Origin: Streptomyces sp. NBC_01296
GTDB lineage: Bacteria > Actinomycetota > Actinomycetes > Streptomycetales > Streptomycetaceae
Assembly: GCF_035984415.1 (NCBI RefSeq)
Contig: NZ_CP130720.1
Location: 7,254,001-7,318,000 of the forward strand
Length of the DNA: 64,000 nucleotides
Direction of reading: 5' to 3'
In this document: positions 8,444-17,911 of the stretch, piece after piece
Numbering within the stretch: the stretch's first letter is position 1
How the letters are laid out: each line of letters begins with the position of its first letter
The notes under the pieces: model-generated
What the model was told of the DNA's origin: nothing
The model's input: only the letters and a program-made list of their open reading frames with translations
Database searches by the model: none
Translations under genes and position numbers: made by a program

Positions 8444-9004
8444 GTGAACGGTAACTCGGGTCGTCACCGTCGGCAGGTACTGCTCGCCTCGGTGCGTTCG
8501 CTGGTGACGGCGACCCTCCTCGTGACCGCGTACTACCTGCTGCCCATGGACTCGGCGTTCACGGTCACCACCGCCCTGGTGCTCGTCGGTGGCGTCGCGG
8601 TGGTGGCGGTGCTGCTGGCCTGGCAGATCCGGAGGATCACGCTGTCGCCGCAGCCCGGGTTGAAGGCCATGGAGGCCATGGCGATCACCGTGCCGCTGTT
8701 CATCCTGCTCTACGCCACCGCCTGCTTCCTGCTGGAACACAGCGCACCGGGCAGCTTCAGCGAACCGCTGTCGCGCACTGACGGCCTGTACTTCGCGATG
8801 ACCGTGTTCAGCACGGTCGGGTTCGGGGACATCACCGCGCGCAGTGAGCCGGCCCGGCTGCTGACAACGGGACAGATCACGCTGAACCTGCTGCTCCTCG
8901 GCGTGGCGGCCCGGCTCCTGGCCAACGCGGTCCAGCGGGGCCGCCAACGCCGTGATCAGCCTGCCGGTCCCGGTGCGAGCGGCAGCACGCCGCCTACCCC
9001 GTGA
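8444..9004 (+). CDS. Two-TM-type potassium channel
   Basis: 186 residues starting at GTG 8444, just after a GGGGGTGGAG ribosome-binding stretch. Two N-terminal hydrophobic helices (~15-60) are followed by a TM-pore-TM unit: a helix at ~78-97, a pore loop carrying the selectivity filter TVGFGD at 124-129, and a last helix at ~140-160. The filter is the canonical K+ signature with F in place of Y, which is common in bacterial channels. There is no RCK/TrkA domain, so gating by ligand is not indicated. It acts in the cytoplasmic membrane. Its stop lies 8 bp from the converging stop of the amine oxidase. Confidence 0.88.
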   Translation: MNGNSGRHRRQVLLASVRSLVTATLLVTAYYLLPMDSAFTVTTALVLVGGVAVVAVLLAWQIRRITLSPQPGLKAMEAMAITVPLFILLYATACFLLEHSAPGSFSEPLSRTDGLYFAMTVFSTVGFGDITARSEPARLLTTGQITLNLLLLGVAARLLANAVQRGRQRRDQPAGPGASGSTPPTP

Positions 9005-9011
9005 CCCCGGC

Positions 9012-10340
9012 CTACTGGCTGCCGGAGTTCAGGTAGTCGTCGATGTGGCGGGCGGCGTGGTAGCCGCTCTGGATCGCCCCGTCGATGAACGAACGCCACC
9101 CGATCGCCGAGTCGGCGCCCGCGAAGAACAGCCGCCCCTCGGTGGTGCGCAGGTCGGGCAGGATGCTTGCCAGCTGTCCGGGCCGGTAGATGCACCAGGT
9201 GCCCAGGGATAGGGGGTCGTTGGACCAGTCCCATCCGACGATGGATTCGACCTCGACGCCGGGCAGCAGCGGCTGCAGGGCTTCCTGCATGCCGGCGGTG
9301 TCGTCGAAGGCGGTCATGGGCAGGCGGTCCGGGTTGCTGGAGAACGCGATGACCCAGGTGCCTTCCGAGCCCTGGGCGTAGGTGACCACCCAGTTGACGG
9401 CGTAGGCCTCGGGGGCCAGCACGCTCACGTTCCCGACGTCGCCCTTGACCTTGACGAAGGTCTTGCGGCCGGCGCCGGCGTGCCGCTCGTCAGCGGCCCT
9501 CCGCTTGGTGTCGGACAGCCGGGGCTCGAACTCCACACTGTTCAGGACGTTCATGGGCAGTGCGATCACGGCCGTGGGCGCGGTGATCGTGTCGCCGCCT
9601 GCGAGCTCGACGCGTACCTCGCCGTCGCCCTGGACGACACGCGTGACGTGTGAGTTGAGGCGGATGTCGGCGAGCGTGGCCTGCCCGGCGATGCCGTCGA
9701 GCAGCTCACGTGTGCCCTTCACGAGCTTCGTCGCCGTCAGGGCGGCCGACGCCTGCTCCGCGCTCCAGCTCGACAGGGCGTAGGTGCGGATGTACTCGGT
9801 GACGGCGGACTTGTCGAGGGGGCCGAGCGCGACCGCGCAGCACATCGATTCCAGCCAGTCGTACAGAACGGGGTCGGCCTTAACGCTCTCCAACTGCTCG
9901 CGGAACGACCGGTCACCGATACCTTCCGGGTCCGGTCCCCAATCCGGCGAGTACGGCTCCGGGAACAGGGTCGCGCCCGGCGAGCAGAACTGGTCGAGCA
10001 GTTCCATGGCGCGGGCGACGTCGTCGTCGGAGAGGTCCACGACCCTGCCACCGGACACGACCGCCTGCCGCAGCCCTTCCACGACCGGCAACGGCTCGGT
10101 CTCGATGCCGTAGCGCTGGATCTCCGCCCACACGTTCGGTTGCAGGGGATGCACCCACGTGCCGCCGAACTCCATCGCGTGCCCGTCATGGTCCACGGTG
10201 TAGGTCCGGCCACCCAGCCGGTCACGCGCTTCGACCAGCACCGAACTCCGTCCCCGCATCGTCAGCTCACGCGCGGCCGTCACACCAGCGAACCCGCCAC
10301 CAACGATCACAACGTCCGGACGAGATTCTGCCTTGCTCAC
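9012..10340 (-). CDS. Flavin-containing monoamine oxidase
   Basis: 442 residues from GTG 10340 with an AAGGGAG site. The N-terminus is a Rossmann FAD-binding unit (DVVIVGGGFAGVTAARE, ~9-25) followed by EARDRLGGRTYT, the GG-doublet motif of the amine oxidase superfamily. The C-terminal FAD contact (GRLFFAGADSAIGWRSFIDGAIQSGYHAA) is typical of MAO-type enzymes. The expected reaction is oxidative deamination of an amine to an aldehyde, with NH3 and H2O2. A small cupin gene ends 94 bp upstream on the same strand and is probably co-transcribed. The amine substrate is unknown. Confidence 0.88.
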   Translation of the reverse strand: MSKAESRPDVVIVGGGFAGVTAARELTMRGRSSVLVEARDRLGGRTYTVDHDGHAMEFGGTWVHPLQPNVWAEIQRYGIETEPLPVVEGLRQAVVSGGRVVDLSDDDVARAMELLDQFCSPGATLFPEPYSPDWGPDPEGIGDRSFREQLESVKADPVLYDWLESMCCAVALGPLDKSAVTEYIRTYALSSWSAEQASAALTATKLVKGTRELLDGIAGQATLADIRLNSHVTRVVQGDGEVRVELAGGDTITAPTAVIALPMNVLNSVEFEPRLSDTKRRAADERHAGAGRKTFVKVKGDVGNVSVLAPEAYAVNWVVTYAQGSEGTWVIAFSSNPDRLPMTAFDDTAGMQEALQPLLPGVEVESIVGWDWSNDPLSLGTWCIYRPGQLASILPDLRTTEGRLFFAGADSAIGWRSFIDGAIQSGYHAARHIDDYLNSGSQ

Positions 10341-10434
10341 AATTCGCTCCCTTCACCCTTCCGGCATGACGCACACGCAGGCGCCCGGATCCGACGGCCG
10401 CAGCGCGGTACCTCTGTGTCCGGGTGGTCGGCGC

Positions 10435-10776
10435 TCAGGCGATGACGAAGAACTTCACGAACGGCGACCGGGTCCTCCAGATCGCGGTGAACCCGTCCGG
10501 GAACGAATAGATGCCCCCGGCGATGAGGTCGATCTTCTGCCCGTCGGGGGTCTCCAGCTCCGCCTCACCCTGCAGGACGTGGAACGTGTCGGAACCCGTG
10601 ACGTTGTAGGGGATCTCCGCGCCGACCTCGGGATCGGTCCTCCACAGCCCTGCCATCAGGCCGCCTTCCTTCTGCACCAGGAAGTGGACCTGGCCCATCT
10701 CCCGGCCCTCCTCGACGAACGGCTCCCAGGAGTCGGTCGTGATGGCTGAGGTTTCAACACCAGCAAGATTCGTCAT
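10435..10776 (-). CDS. Small cupin protein (DUF861/Cupin_3-like)
   Basis: 113 residues from ATG 10776, preceded by GGAGG. A single beta-barrel is visible: GLWRTDPEVGAEIPYNVTGS, then FHVLQGEAELETPDGQKIDL, then GGIYSFPDGFTAIWRT. These match the conserved strands of the ethanolamine/ureidoglycine-type Cupin_3 family (the WxxxPGxF and GEAEL-type segments). It sits upstream of the amine oxidase in the same direction, suggesting a shared role in amine or amino-acid derivative breakdown. Whether it is enzymatic or only ligand-binding cannot be told. Confidence 0.8.
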   Translation of the reverse strand: MTNLAGVETSAITTDSWEPFVEEGREMGQVHFLVQKEGGLMAGLWRTDPEVGAEIPYNVTGSDTFHVLQGEAELETPDGQKIDLIAGGIYSFPDGFTAIWRTRSPFVKFFVIA

Positions 10777-11304
10777 GAGTCCTCCGCGGGAAGCCGGTTG
10801 ACGATCGAAGCAGAGAGTCACCGGCCGGAGGGGACCGCTCGAAGGAATTGCCGCTACCGCACTGGCGACGGCGTCCGCCATGAACCGGTGTACGGCGCCC
10901 ACAGCCGTGGGCAGCCCCTCAGGCGCTGCAATCGCGGAGGCCGGGCCGCAAGGTCCCCGACCGACGGCTCGAGAGGTGCGCACGCACCCACGACCTGAGT
11001 CTAGCCACCGTCGAGGTCTTCAGCCTGCCGAGCCCGCTCGGTTCACGGGACAGCCTTTGGGTGGCACATCCAGGCACATGAGCCCGGGAAGGAGCGGACA
11101 AGTGAGAACTGGCGAGCAAGATTCCGCAGGTTTCCGCTCCACGGGCGACAGGATCTGCTCGCACGGACACTACCGGGCAGGATGCCCCAGCCGTGCCCTT
11201 CGAAGCGGTCAACAGCGGCCAGATGGAACTGGCGGAAGGGAAGATCGTGATTCTCCCGGCTTGCCTCGGGGCCAGGAACTACTGTCGCGCTAAGCCCCTA
11301 CTGG
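10777..11304. other. Non-coding stretch, no gene recognised
   Basis: About 530 bp upstream of the cupin. Open frames on both strands lack domain similarity and ribosome-binding sites. The cupin/amine-oxidase promoter should lie at its left end. The remainder looks like decayed spacer. Confidence 0.4.
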
Positions 11305-11664
11305 TCAGGCGTGCTCGTCCGATGGCTGCTGGGCAGGCTGGACCGACCAGCTTGCTGGCTCGTCGCCGCCCGAGTCCTCGTCGCGCTCCGCGTCGGCTGC
11401 TGTCGCATGGATCTTGCCCGACGCATGGTGGACCGGTGCGTATACGGCGTAGAGCTGCAGGGTCTCGTCACCGACGTTGGTGACGTTGTGCCAAGTGCCG
11501 GCGGGTACGAAGATGGCCCAACCGTCCTCGACCTCCTGGTCGAAGTCGAGTCGATCCTTCGCGCGGCCCATCTGGACGCGGCCCCGGCCTGCGTCGAGAC
11601 GTAGGAATTGGTCAGTCTCCGGGTGCGCCTCCAAGCCGATGTCCTCACCCACCGGGATCGACAT
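11305..11664 (-). pseudogene. Cupin-domain protein missing its N-terminal segment
   Basis: About 119 residues. The core cupin motifs are clear: MSIPVGEDIGLEAHPETDQF (metal-binding His/Glu region), FVPAGTWHNVTNVGDETLQL (second motif with His) and YAPVHHASGKIHAT. Family members normally carry about 30 more N-terminal residues ending in a GxYxQLxLMSIPxGE stretch. Here KYLQLTL is still visible upstream of the ATG at 11664, but an in-frame TAG follows a few codons further out. A TTG at 11673 is an alternative start without a good ribosome-binding site. It is probably a 5'-truncated gene; the C-terminal acidic tail is typical of the family. Confidence 0.6.
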
Positions 11665-11673
11665 GAGGGTCAA

Positions 11674-12166
11674 CTGGAGGTACTTCCCCGACTAGGCGAC
11701 GGCGCGATAGTACTTCTCTCCCGGTCAACGAAGGCGGTACACGGTCGCGGTCTTGCGCCGGCCCACGTCAACAATCTCAGAGGCCTGGGCTCTTCTGGCC
11801 ACAAGCACGCGCGCCGCTACCGCACAAGCGGCCGGCCGCGACCCGTTGCCACATTCCGCCGTGCGTCCGGTCGTGTAGTCGATCGGTTCGTGAACCCTCC
11901 AGCACAGCCTGCTGGGCATCGATTACCCGCTCCTGGCGCTATTGCGGAACTGCACGGTCGCCGGACGCAGCGCCGACTGGAAGCTACCGCCTGTCGGCAG
12001 GTGCGTTTGGTCCCGAGGCCGTCGACGAGCACCGTCTCCGGTCGTCTCGCCGGTACAGCGGCCAGGTCCGGCTCCGCCTACCCCGCGCAGCGGTACTCGC
12101 AGCGGGCCGGCGGCACCAGCTCAAGGCCTCGGGCCGTCGCCTCGGTCTACGGACGGCCGTGGCGCT
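11674..12166. other. Non-coding stretch, no gene recognised
   Basis: About 490 bp between the truncated cupin and the hypothetical protein. Short frames on both strands show no domain. The stop codon that truncates the cupin lies at its left edge. This looks like degraded sequence. Confidence 0.4.
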
Positions 12167-13432
12167 TCAGGTTGCGGGTGTGGCCGTCGTCTGTTCGTCG
12201 GTCAGGCGGGCCCGCCAGTCGCTGACGTAGTCGTCGTGCATGGACGCCAGGCGGGCGATTTCCCCGTCGCTGCGCCCATCGGACCAGGCCAGGATCCGTG
12301 TCACGGTGCGGTTCCGTGCCGCGCGGAAGTCCTTGAGCATGTTCTCGAGGCGTTCGACTTCCCCGGCTTCGCGGACGAGCTGCTGGTCGACGGCGGAGCG
12401 TTCCTCGGCGCGCAACCGGCGCAGATGGGCGTCCAGGCCCGTCAGGACCAGACCCTCCTCGTGCGCGGAGTTCTGGAACCCTTCGGCCAAGGCCGCCAGC
12501 ACGCAGTCGGGGACGTCGGCGAGGGTGGCCCCGGGGGGCTTGGCCGCCTCCCAGGTGCCCCGACCCGCCTCTGTCGTCTCCAGCCAGACGCGGGCGTCTG
12601 TCGGAACACGGTCGCCGCACGCCTGCGCGCGGTAGGCGTACAGGGCGGCACGGTGGCCGTAGAAAGTGAAACCGTCCTCGATCTGCCGGTCGGCGGCGCG
12701 GCACATCCGCCCCGGTACACCGCCATAGCCGCTCTCGGGACTGTAGTCGGCGTAGGCATCGAGTTCCGCGTCCGTGGCCAGGCCCCAGGAGGGATCGCAC
12801 AGACCGGGGTTCATGGCGAGGAACGCGCCGACCTCGACACGCCAGGCAGGGATCGGTGTCGTGCGCAGCCTGGGCCAGCGGAGATCGCCGGAGGGGTCGA
12901 AGGTGTGTGTCGCGGCCTGCTCGATGTCGTCCCAGGCGGTGGCGGCCTCGGCCGACCACTCCAGTTCGTCGTCCGGTCCGATGCGGTGGATGGAGTCCAC
13001 GAGCCGCTGCACGGCGGGGAGTATGCGCAGGGCGAGCGCGTGCAGTTCCTCAGCGGTGAAGAAGCGCCAGGAGCAGCCGCGCTGTTCGTCATGGGTCAGG
13101 TGGCCGAGCAGCTGCACCATGCTTCCGGAGGCCGGGACGGCCCCGTCGCCGAGTGCCCTGCGGGGGAGGCCGGGGAGCTGGCTGGCGAGGTCTTCGGACG
13201 GGGCACGCCAGTCGATGTCGCCGAACCATACGGCGCCGTCGCGTGCGTCCACCGCCAGCCACTGGTGGTAGCCCGCACCCGGGCCGTAGCGCTGCTCCTG
13301 CTGCTCGGCGTGCTCGTCGTGCCATACGTACTCGCCGGGAGGCGGGTCCAGCTCCACGGCCATGAAGCCGTCCTCGGGGCGGTAGCCGGTGAGGACGCGG
13401 GCCGTTCGCGGCGCACTGTCGGCGGCGGTCAT
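12167..13432 (-). CDS. Hypothetical protein with C-terminal helical, HTH-like tail
   Basis: 421 residues from ATG 13432 with a GAGAGGAAA site. No known enzyme domain is recognised. The N-terminal ~100 residues are rich in W, D and G (EYVWHDEHAEQQEQRYGPGA, VWFGDIDWRAP), a soluble alpha/beta appearance. Residues ~340-421 are strongly helical and charged (LENMLKDFRAARNRTVTRIL, then RSDGEIARLASMHDDYVSDW), which could be a coiled coil followed by a degenerate helix-turn-helix. Codon use is typical of a real Streptomyces gene. It is monocistronic by spacing. Confidence 0.65.
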   Translation of the reverse strand: MTAADSAPRTARVLTGYRPEDGFMAVELDPPPGEYVWHDEHAEQQEQRYGPGAGYHQWLAVDARDGAVWFGDIDWRAPSEDLASQLPGLPRRALGDGAVPASGSMVQLLGHLTHDEQRGCSWRFFTAEELHALALRILPAVQRLVDSIHRIGPDDELEWSAEAATAWDDIEQAATHTFDPSGDLRWPRLRTTPIPAWRVEVGAFLAMNPGLCDPSWGLATDAELDAYADYSPESGYGGVPGRMCRAADRQIEDGFTFYGHRAALYAYRAQACGDRVPTDARVWLETTEAGRGTWEAAKPPGATLADVPDCVLAALAEGFQNSAHEEGLVLTGLDAHLRRLRAEERSAVDQQLVREAGEVERLENMLKDFRAARNRTVTRILAWSDGRSDGEIARLASMHDDYVSDWRARLTDEQTTATPAT

Positions 13433-13642
13433 GAGGGGTTTCCTCTCGCTGGAACGTCAACCGCCGCAAACGTAGGGCGCCCGCCACACAATAGTTTAAC
13501 TTTCAGCCACCGCGTCCGGTAGTCGGACAAGCCGGGAGACCTGGCGTCATCACCCGGTCTACGCGCGTGCGGCCGCCGTCAACTTGGCGCATTTCGCGTG
13601 GGTTCACGCGCCGTTCACCTCCGGTGGCCGCCCGCCGCAGCC

Positions 13643-14566
13643 TCATGCGAGCGCGGCCAGCGCTTGCGCGGCGAGCATCTGCTCCAGGTCCAGGACGGCG
13701 CGCGGGGCGTGCCGGGTGTCGATGCGGACGGCGTAGATGAAGCGCGTCAACTGCGGCTCGGCCAGGGGGCGGGCCACGACCTGGGTGCTGGCGCGGGGCA
13801 GGGCGAGTTGCGGCATGACGGCCACGCACAGGCCTGCGGCCACGAAGCCGAGCACGGTGTTGAAGTCGTCCCCCTCGTATTGCAGGCGGGCCTGGAAGCC
13901 GGGCGTCTTGGCCATCTGGGAAAGCAGTTCCAGGCGCAGTGCGGCCTCCGGAGCCGCGATCCAGGTCTCGGACGCGAGGCTGGCCAGGTCGATGACCTCC
14001 CTGTCGGCCAGGCGGTGGTGTGCCGGGACCACGGCCACCACCGGATCCCGTGCGACCAGCGTCCGGCGCAGCATCCGGGGTGGCGGGACGGGGATGAAGT
14101 CGTAGTCGTAGCTGAGGGCCAGGTCCATGTCCCCCCGCTTGAGCCGGTTGTAGCAGGCCTCGGGTTCCAGTTGGCTGAGGCTGACCTGCACGTGGGGGTA
14201 GGCCGCGTGGAGTTGGGCCAGCGCTTGCGGAACGATGCTGGTGGCGGCCGAGGCGAAGGCGCCGAGGCGGATCCGGCTGGCCGTCCCCGCGCGCATGGCG
14301 TCGAGTTCCACCGATGCCGTCGCCAACGCGTTGCGGACGCCCTGCTCGGCGTCGAGAAGGACTTCGCCTGCCGGTGTGGCGCGCACGGGCCGGCGCTCCA
14401 GCACTCTCAGGCCCGCGCGGCGTTCGAGTTCGGCGATCTGCTGGGAGACCGCGGGCGCGCTGTAGCCGAGCTCGCGTGCGGCGGCGTTGAAGGAGCCGTG
14501 CCGCACGACGGCTTCGAGGGTGGCGAGCAGGCGGGGGTCGAGTCCGTGCACGGAGTTAAGGCTCAC
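13643..14566 (-). CDS. LysR family transcriptional regulator
   Basis: 307 residues from GTG 14566. The N-terminal winged helix-turn-helix is canonical (LLATLEAVVRHGSFNAAARE, then LGYSAPAVSQQIAELERRAG at ~15-50). The effector-binding periplasmic-type domain follows (IRLGAFASAATSIVPQAL, ~100-300). The gene is divergent from the asparagine/aspartate catabolic set starting at 14833, and a palindrome at 14620-14638 lies between them. LysR proteins commonly activate the divergent operon in response to a pathway metabolite; asparagine, aspartate or an amide would be the natural candidates here (inference). Confidence 0.88.
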   Translation of the reverse strand: MSLNSVHGLDPRLLATLEAVVRHGSFNAAARELGYSAPAVSQQIAELERRAGLRVLERRPVRATPAGEVLLDAEQGVRNALATASVELDAMRAGTASRIRLGAFASAATSIVPQALAQLHAAYPHVQVSLSQLEPEACYNRLKRGDMDLALSYDYDFIPVPPPRMLRRTLVARDPVVAVVPAHHRLADREVIDLASLASETWIAAPEAALRLELLSQMAKTPGFQARLQYEGDDFNTVLGFVAAGLCVAVMPQLALPRASTQVVARPLAEPQLTRFIYAVRIDTRHAPRAVLDLEQMLAAQALAALA

Positions 14567-14619
14567 TTATCTGTCGCGAAGATGTGTTTTCTTGTGATTG
14601 CGGATGAACGCCAGCAGGA

Positions 14620-14638
14620 TTCTTGCTCGCGGCAAGAA
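14620..14638. promoter_or_regulatory. LysR-type operator candidate
   Basis: TTCTTGC-TCGCG-GCAAGAA is a perfect 7-bp interrupted palindrome that contains the T-N11-A pattern of LysR sites. It lies in the 266-bp gap between the LysR gene and the divergent catabolic genes, 54 bp from the LysR start. Confidence 0.65.
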
Positions 14639-14832
14639 AAACGCAAGCCCGCGCTCCCGGATCGTGACCGCCCCTCCACCTTGTCGCCGGGGCGCCCTCC
14701 GCCAGTGCCCCGTCCGCCCCGTCCGCCCCGTCCGCCTTTTCTGCCGCAGCCCGCCTGGGCCGGGGACGTCCGGCGGGGCGGGTGTGCACCCGGCCGTCGA
14801 CGATCACCCCTCACGCCCTGAAAGGAAGTGGT

Positions 14833-15627
14833 ATGACCCAGCCACCACTCATCGGACTCACCACCTACCTGGCCGACGCCCGGTGGGGCGAGTGGGACCT
14901 GCCCGCCGCAGTGCTGCCTGCGGCCTACGCCGGCTGTCTCCAGGCCGCGGGCGGCCGGGCCGTCCTGCTGCCGCCGGACGCCCCGTCGGCAGCGGCCGAT
15001 GTGGTCGCACGTCTGGACGCGATCGTCCTGACGGGAGGCGAGGACGTGGATCCCGCCCTGTACGGCGCCCGGCCCCACCCGCGCACGGGGCCGCCGGTCC
15101 GCGAGCGCGACCGGTGGGAGCAGGCTGTACTGGCCGCCGGTCTCGCCCGCGACATACCCGTGCTCGGAGTGTGCCGGGGTATGCAGCTGATGAACGTACA
15201 CGCCGGAGGCACCCTCATCCAGCACCTGCCCGACAGGGTGGGCCATCACGGCCACAACCCCGACCGGGGCCACTTCTGTGCCCACACCGTCACCACCGCG
15301 CCGGGGACCCGGATCGGCGCCCTCCTGCCGGGGACCCGCGAGGTCGCCACGCACCATCATCAGGCGGTGGATCGCCTGGGCGCCGGGTTCATCGTGGCCG
15401 CCCGTGCGGCGGACGGCACCGTCGAGGCGATCGAGAGCACCCGGCACCGCTTCGCCGTGGGCGTCCAGTGGCATCCGGAGATGGGTGTCGACACGCCGGT
15501 GGTGCACGCCCTGGTGGATGCCGCCGGTTTCGCCGCAGACACCGATCGGGCGGCTTCGGTGGCAGGACGGAAAGTGCGCACGGTACGAAACTCGCCGGGC
15601 CGGACTTTCCCGACACAGGTGTCTTGA
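14833..15627 (+). CDS. Gamma-glutamyl-type amidohydrolase (peptidase C26)
   Basis: 264 residues from ATG 14833 behind AAAGGAAG. A class I glutamine-amidotransferase fold is evident: the nucleophile elbow VCRGMQ carries the catalytic Cys, THHHQAVD is the substrate/oxyanion region, and VQWHPE carries the catalytic His-Glu. The family includes gamma-Glu-GABA hydrolase (PuuD), which hydrolyses gamma-glutamyl amides. As first gene of a set containing permease, asparaginase and aspartase it may release glutamate or ammonia from an amidated substrate. Polyamine breakdown is an alternative, but no PuuA/B/C partners are present. A ~40-residue C-terminal tail beyond the fold is poorly conserved-looking. 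Confidence 0.85.
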   Translation: MTQPPLIGLTTYLADARWGEWDLPAAVLPAAYAGCLQAAGGRAVLLPPDAPSAAADVVARLDAIVLTGGEDVDPALYGARPHPRTGPPVRERDRWEQAVLAAGLARDIPVLGVCRGMQLMNVHAGGTLIQHLPDRVGHHGHNPDRGHFCAHTVTTAPGTRIGALLPGTREVATHHHQAVDRLGAGFIVAARAADGTVEAIESTRHRFAVGVQWHPEMGVDTPVVHALVDAAGFAADTDRAASVAGRKVRTVRNSPGRTFPTQVS

Positions 15628-15658
15628 CACCCTCCGGCGTACCCATCAGGATCACACC

Positions 15659-16390
15659 GTGAACCTGTCAGACAGCCAGACAGGTGGCCAGGCCCCGCGG
15701 CGCGTCAGCGCGATGGAAGCGGTCTTCGGCCACCTGCGCAGCGCCATCGAGCGCGGTGAGTACGTCGTGGGCGACAAGCTCCCCTCCGAAGCCGAGTTGT
15801 GCCGGACCCTGGAGGTCAGCCGGCCCGTGCTGCGGGAGGCGCTCCGAGCCCTCCAAGCCATCGGCCTGACCGCCTCCAAGAGCGGCAAGGGCACGTTCGT
15901 CCTGGCGAACACGGTCGAGGACCCCACCTTCGGCGACTACGTCGCCAGCGACCTGCTGGAGGTGCGCCGGCACGTCGAGATCCCGGTCGCCGGGTACGCC
16001 GCGCTGCGCCGCACCCCGGAGGACCTGGACCATCTGGGCCATCTGCTCGACCGGATGGAGCAGGAGACCGACACCACCGCGTGGGTGGCGATGGACACCG
16101 TCTTCCACCTGGCGGTGGCCGAGGCATCCCGCAACCCCGTCTTCCGCCGCGTCATCGAGGAGATCCGCGACGCACTGGCGCGTCAGTCGACCTTCCTCAA
16201 CGAACTGGGCGGCCGGCGCGAGCAGTCCAACTGCGAGCACCGGGCGATCCTCGAGGCGCTGGCCGACGGTTCCGAGCACGACGCGGTGGAGGCCATGTCC
16301 CACCACCTCCTGCGGGTCGAGACGACCCTCACAGAAATCGTGCGCCCCCAGCGCGCGGCCACCTTCACGGAAGGCAGACCCGAGGCGTGA
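15659..16390 (+). CDS. GntR/FadR-type transcriptional regulator
   Basis: 243 residues from GTG 15659. It has an N-terminal GntR winged helix (GEYVVGDKLPSEAELCRTLE, then VSRPVLREALRALQAIGL) and a C-terminal FCD domain (EVRRHVEIPVAGYAAL ... DTVFHLAVAEASRNP ... EHRAILEALADG) with the His residues that usually bind metal and effector. The gene lies 31 bp after the C26 hydrolase, and its TGA overlaps the GTG of the permease (GTGA), so it is translated as part of the operon. It is likely to respond to a pathway acid such as aspartate or fumarate (inference). Confidence 0.88.
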   Translation: MNLSDSQTGGQAPRRVSAMEAVFGHLRSAIERGEYVVGDKLPSEAELCRTLEVSRPVLREALRALQAIGLTASKSGKGTFVLANTVEDPTFGDYVASDLLEVRRHVEIPVAGYAALRRTPEDLDHLGHLLDRMEQETDTTAWVAMDTVFHLAVAEASRNPVFRRVIEEIRDALARQSTFLNELGGRREQSNCEHRAILEALADGSEHDAVEAMSHHLLRVETTLTEIVRPQRAATFTEGRPEA

Positions 16391-17826
16391 GCGAGCAGTT
16401 CCTCAAAGACGAGAAGCGCCCCACGACCCGTCACGTGGACGCCGGGGACACCGGCTACAGCAAGTCCTTGACACCCCGGCACGTCAACATGATCGCCATC
16501 GGGGGTGCGATCGGCACCGGGCTCTTCCTCGGCGCGGGCGGACGCCTCGCCGACGCCGGCCCCTCACTGTTCGTCGCCTACGCCGTCTGCGGGATCTTCG
16601 CGTTCCTCGTCGTACGCGCGCTCGGCGAGCTCGTCATGTACCGGCCGTCCTCCGGCGCCTTCGTCTCGTACGCCCGGGAGTTCCTCGGGGAGAAGGGCGC
16701 GTACACCGCGGGCTGGATGTACTTCCTCAACTGGGCGACCACCGGCATCGCCGACATCACCGCCGTCGCCACCTACACCCATTACTGGCGCCTGTTCTCC
16801 GACGTCCCGCAGTGGGTGATCGCGCTCATAGCCCTGGCCGTGGTCCTCACCGTGAACCTCATCTCGGTGCGGATCTTCGGCGAACTGGAGTTCTGGTTCG
16901 CCATCGTCAAGGTCGGCGCGCTGGTCGTCTTCATGGCCATCGGGATCTTCTTCCTCGTGACCCGGCACCCCATCGACGACGCCGTGCCCGGTCCGTCCCT
17001 GATCACCGACAACGGCGGGATCTTCCCCAACGGCCTGCTGCCCATGCTGCTGATCATCCAGGGCGTCGTCTTCGCCTACGCCTCCGTCGAGCTGGTCGGA
17101 GTCGCGGCCGGTGAGACCGAGAATCCCGAGGAGATCATGCCGAAGGCGATCAACTCGATCATGTGGCGCGTCGGCCTCTTCTACGTCGGCTCGGTCGTCC
17201 TGCTGTCGATGCTGATGCCGTGGAACAGCTACAGCGCCGGCCAGAGCCCGTTCGTGACCGTGCTCTCCCACATCGGCATCCCGGCGGCCGGCGACGTGAT
17301 GAATCTGGTCGTTCTCACCGCGGCCATGTCCTCGCTCAACTCCGGCCTCTACTCCACCGGCCGCATCCTGCGCTCGATGGCCGTCAACGGCTCCGCCCCG
17401 AGCTTCACCGCCCGGCTGAGCCGCACCCAGGTGCCCTACGGCGGCATCCTGCTCACCAGCGGCATGTGCGTCCTCGGCGTCGGGCTCAACTTCGTCGTTC
17501 CGGCGGACGCGTTCGAGATCGTGCTCAACCTGGCCGCCATCGGCATCCTCGCTACCTGGGGCATGATCATGCTCTGCCACCTCCTCTTCTGGCGGAAGAC
17601 CCGTGACGGCGGACTCACCCGCCCCTCCTATCGCCTGCCCGGCTCCCCGTGGACCGAACTCGTGACGCTGGCCTTCCTCGCCTCCGTCCTGGTCCTGATG
17701 TACGCCGACGGAGGAGCGGCGCGCACCACCGTGCTGTGCGTGCCACTGATCGCCGCGGCGCTGGTCGCCGGCTGGTACGCCGTCCGCGGCCGCGTGGCGC
17801 GCGCCGCCGCGAAGAGCGAGGGCTGA
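16387..17826 (+). CDS. ansP: Amino-acid permease, probably L-asparagine permease
   Basis: 479 residues starting at a GTG that overlaps the GntR stop by 4 bp. It is an APC-superfamily transporter with 12 predicted membrane helices. The family signature is at the N-terminus (HVNMIAIGGAIGTGLFLGAG) and a second conserved region reads YASVELVGVAAGETENPEE. Sequence style matches the AnsP/GabP amino-acid/proton symporter group. Adjacent asparaginase and aspartase genes make asparagine the most likely substrate, but specificity cannot be read from sequence alone. It acts in the cytoplasmic membrane. Confidence 0.85.
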   Translation: MSEQFLKDEKRPTTRHVDAGDTGYSKSLTPRHVNMIAIGGAIGTGLFLGAGGRLADAGPSLFVAYAVCGIFAFLVVRALGELVMYRPSSGAFVSYAREFLGEKGAYTAGWMYFLNWATTGIADITAVATYTHYWRLFSDVPQWVIALIALAVVLTVNLISVRIFGELEFWFAIVKVGALVVFMAIGIFFLVTRHPIDDAVPGPSLITDNGGIFPNGLLPMLLIIQGVVFAYASVELVGVAAGETENPEEIMPKAINSIMWRVGLFYVGSVVLLSMLMPWNSYSAGQSPFVTVLSHIGIPAAGDVMNLVVLTAAMSSLNSGLYSTGRILRSMAVNGSAPSFTARLSRTQVPYGGILLTSGMCVLGVGLNFVVPADAFEIVLNLAAIGILATWGMIMLCHLLFWRKTRDGGLTRPSYRLPGSPWTELVTLAFLASVLVLMYADGGAARTTVLCVPLIAAALVAGWYAVRGRVARAAAKSEG

Positions 17827-17911
17827 GCCGGGCGGCGGGCGCGGCCCCCCCAGGCCGGGCTCGCCGCCGGCCACCCCGGTCAGCAGCAACCCACCACCGA
17901 ACGAGGCAGTG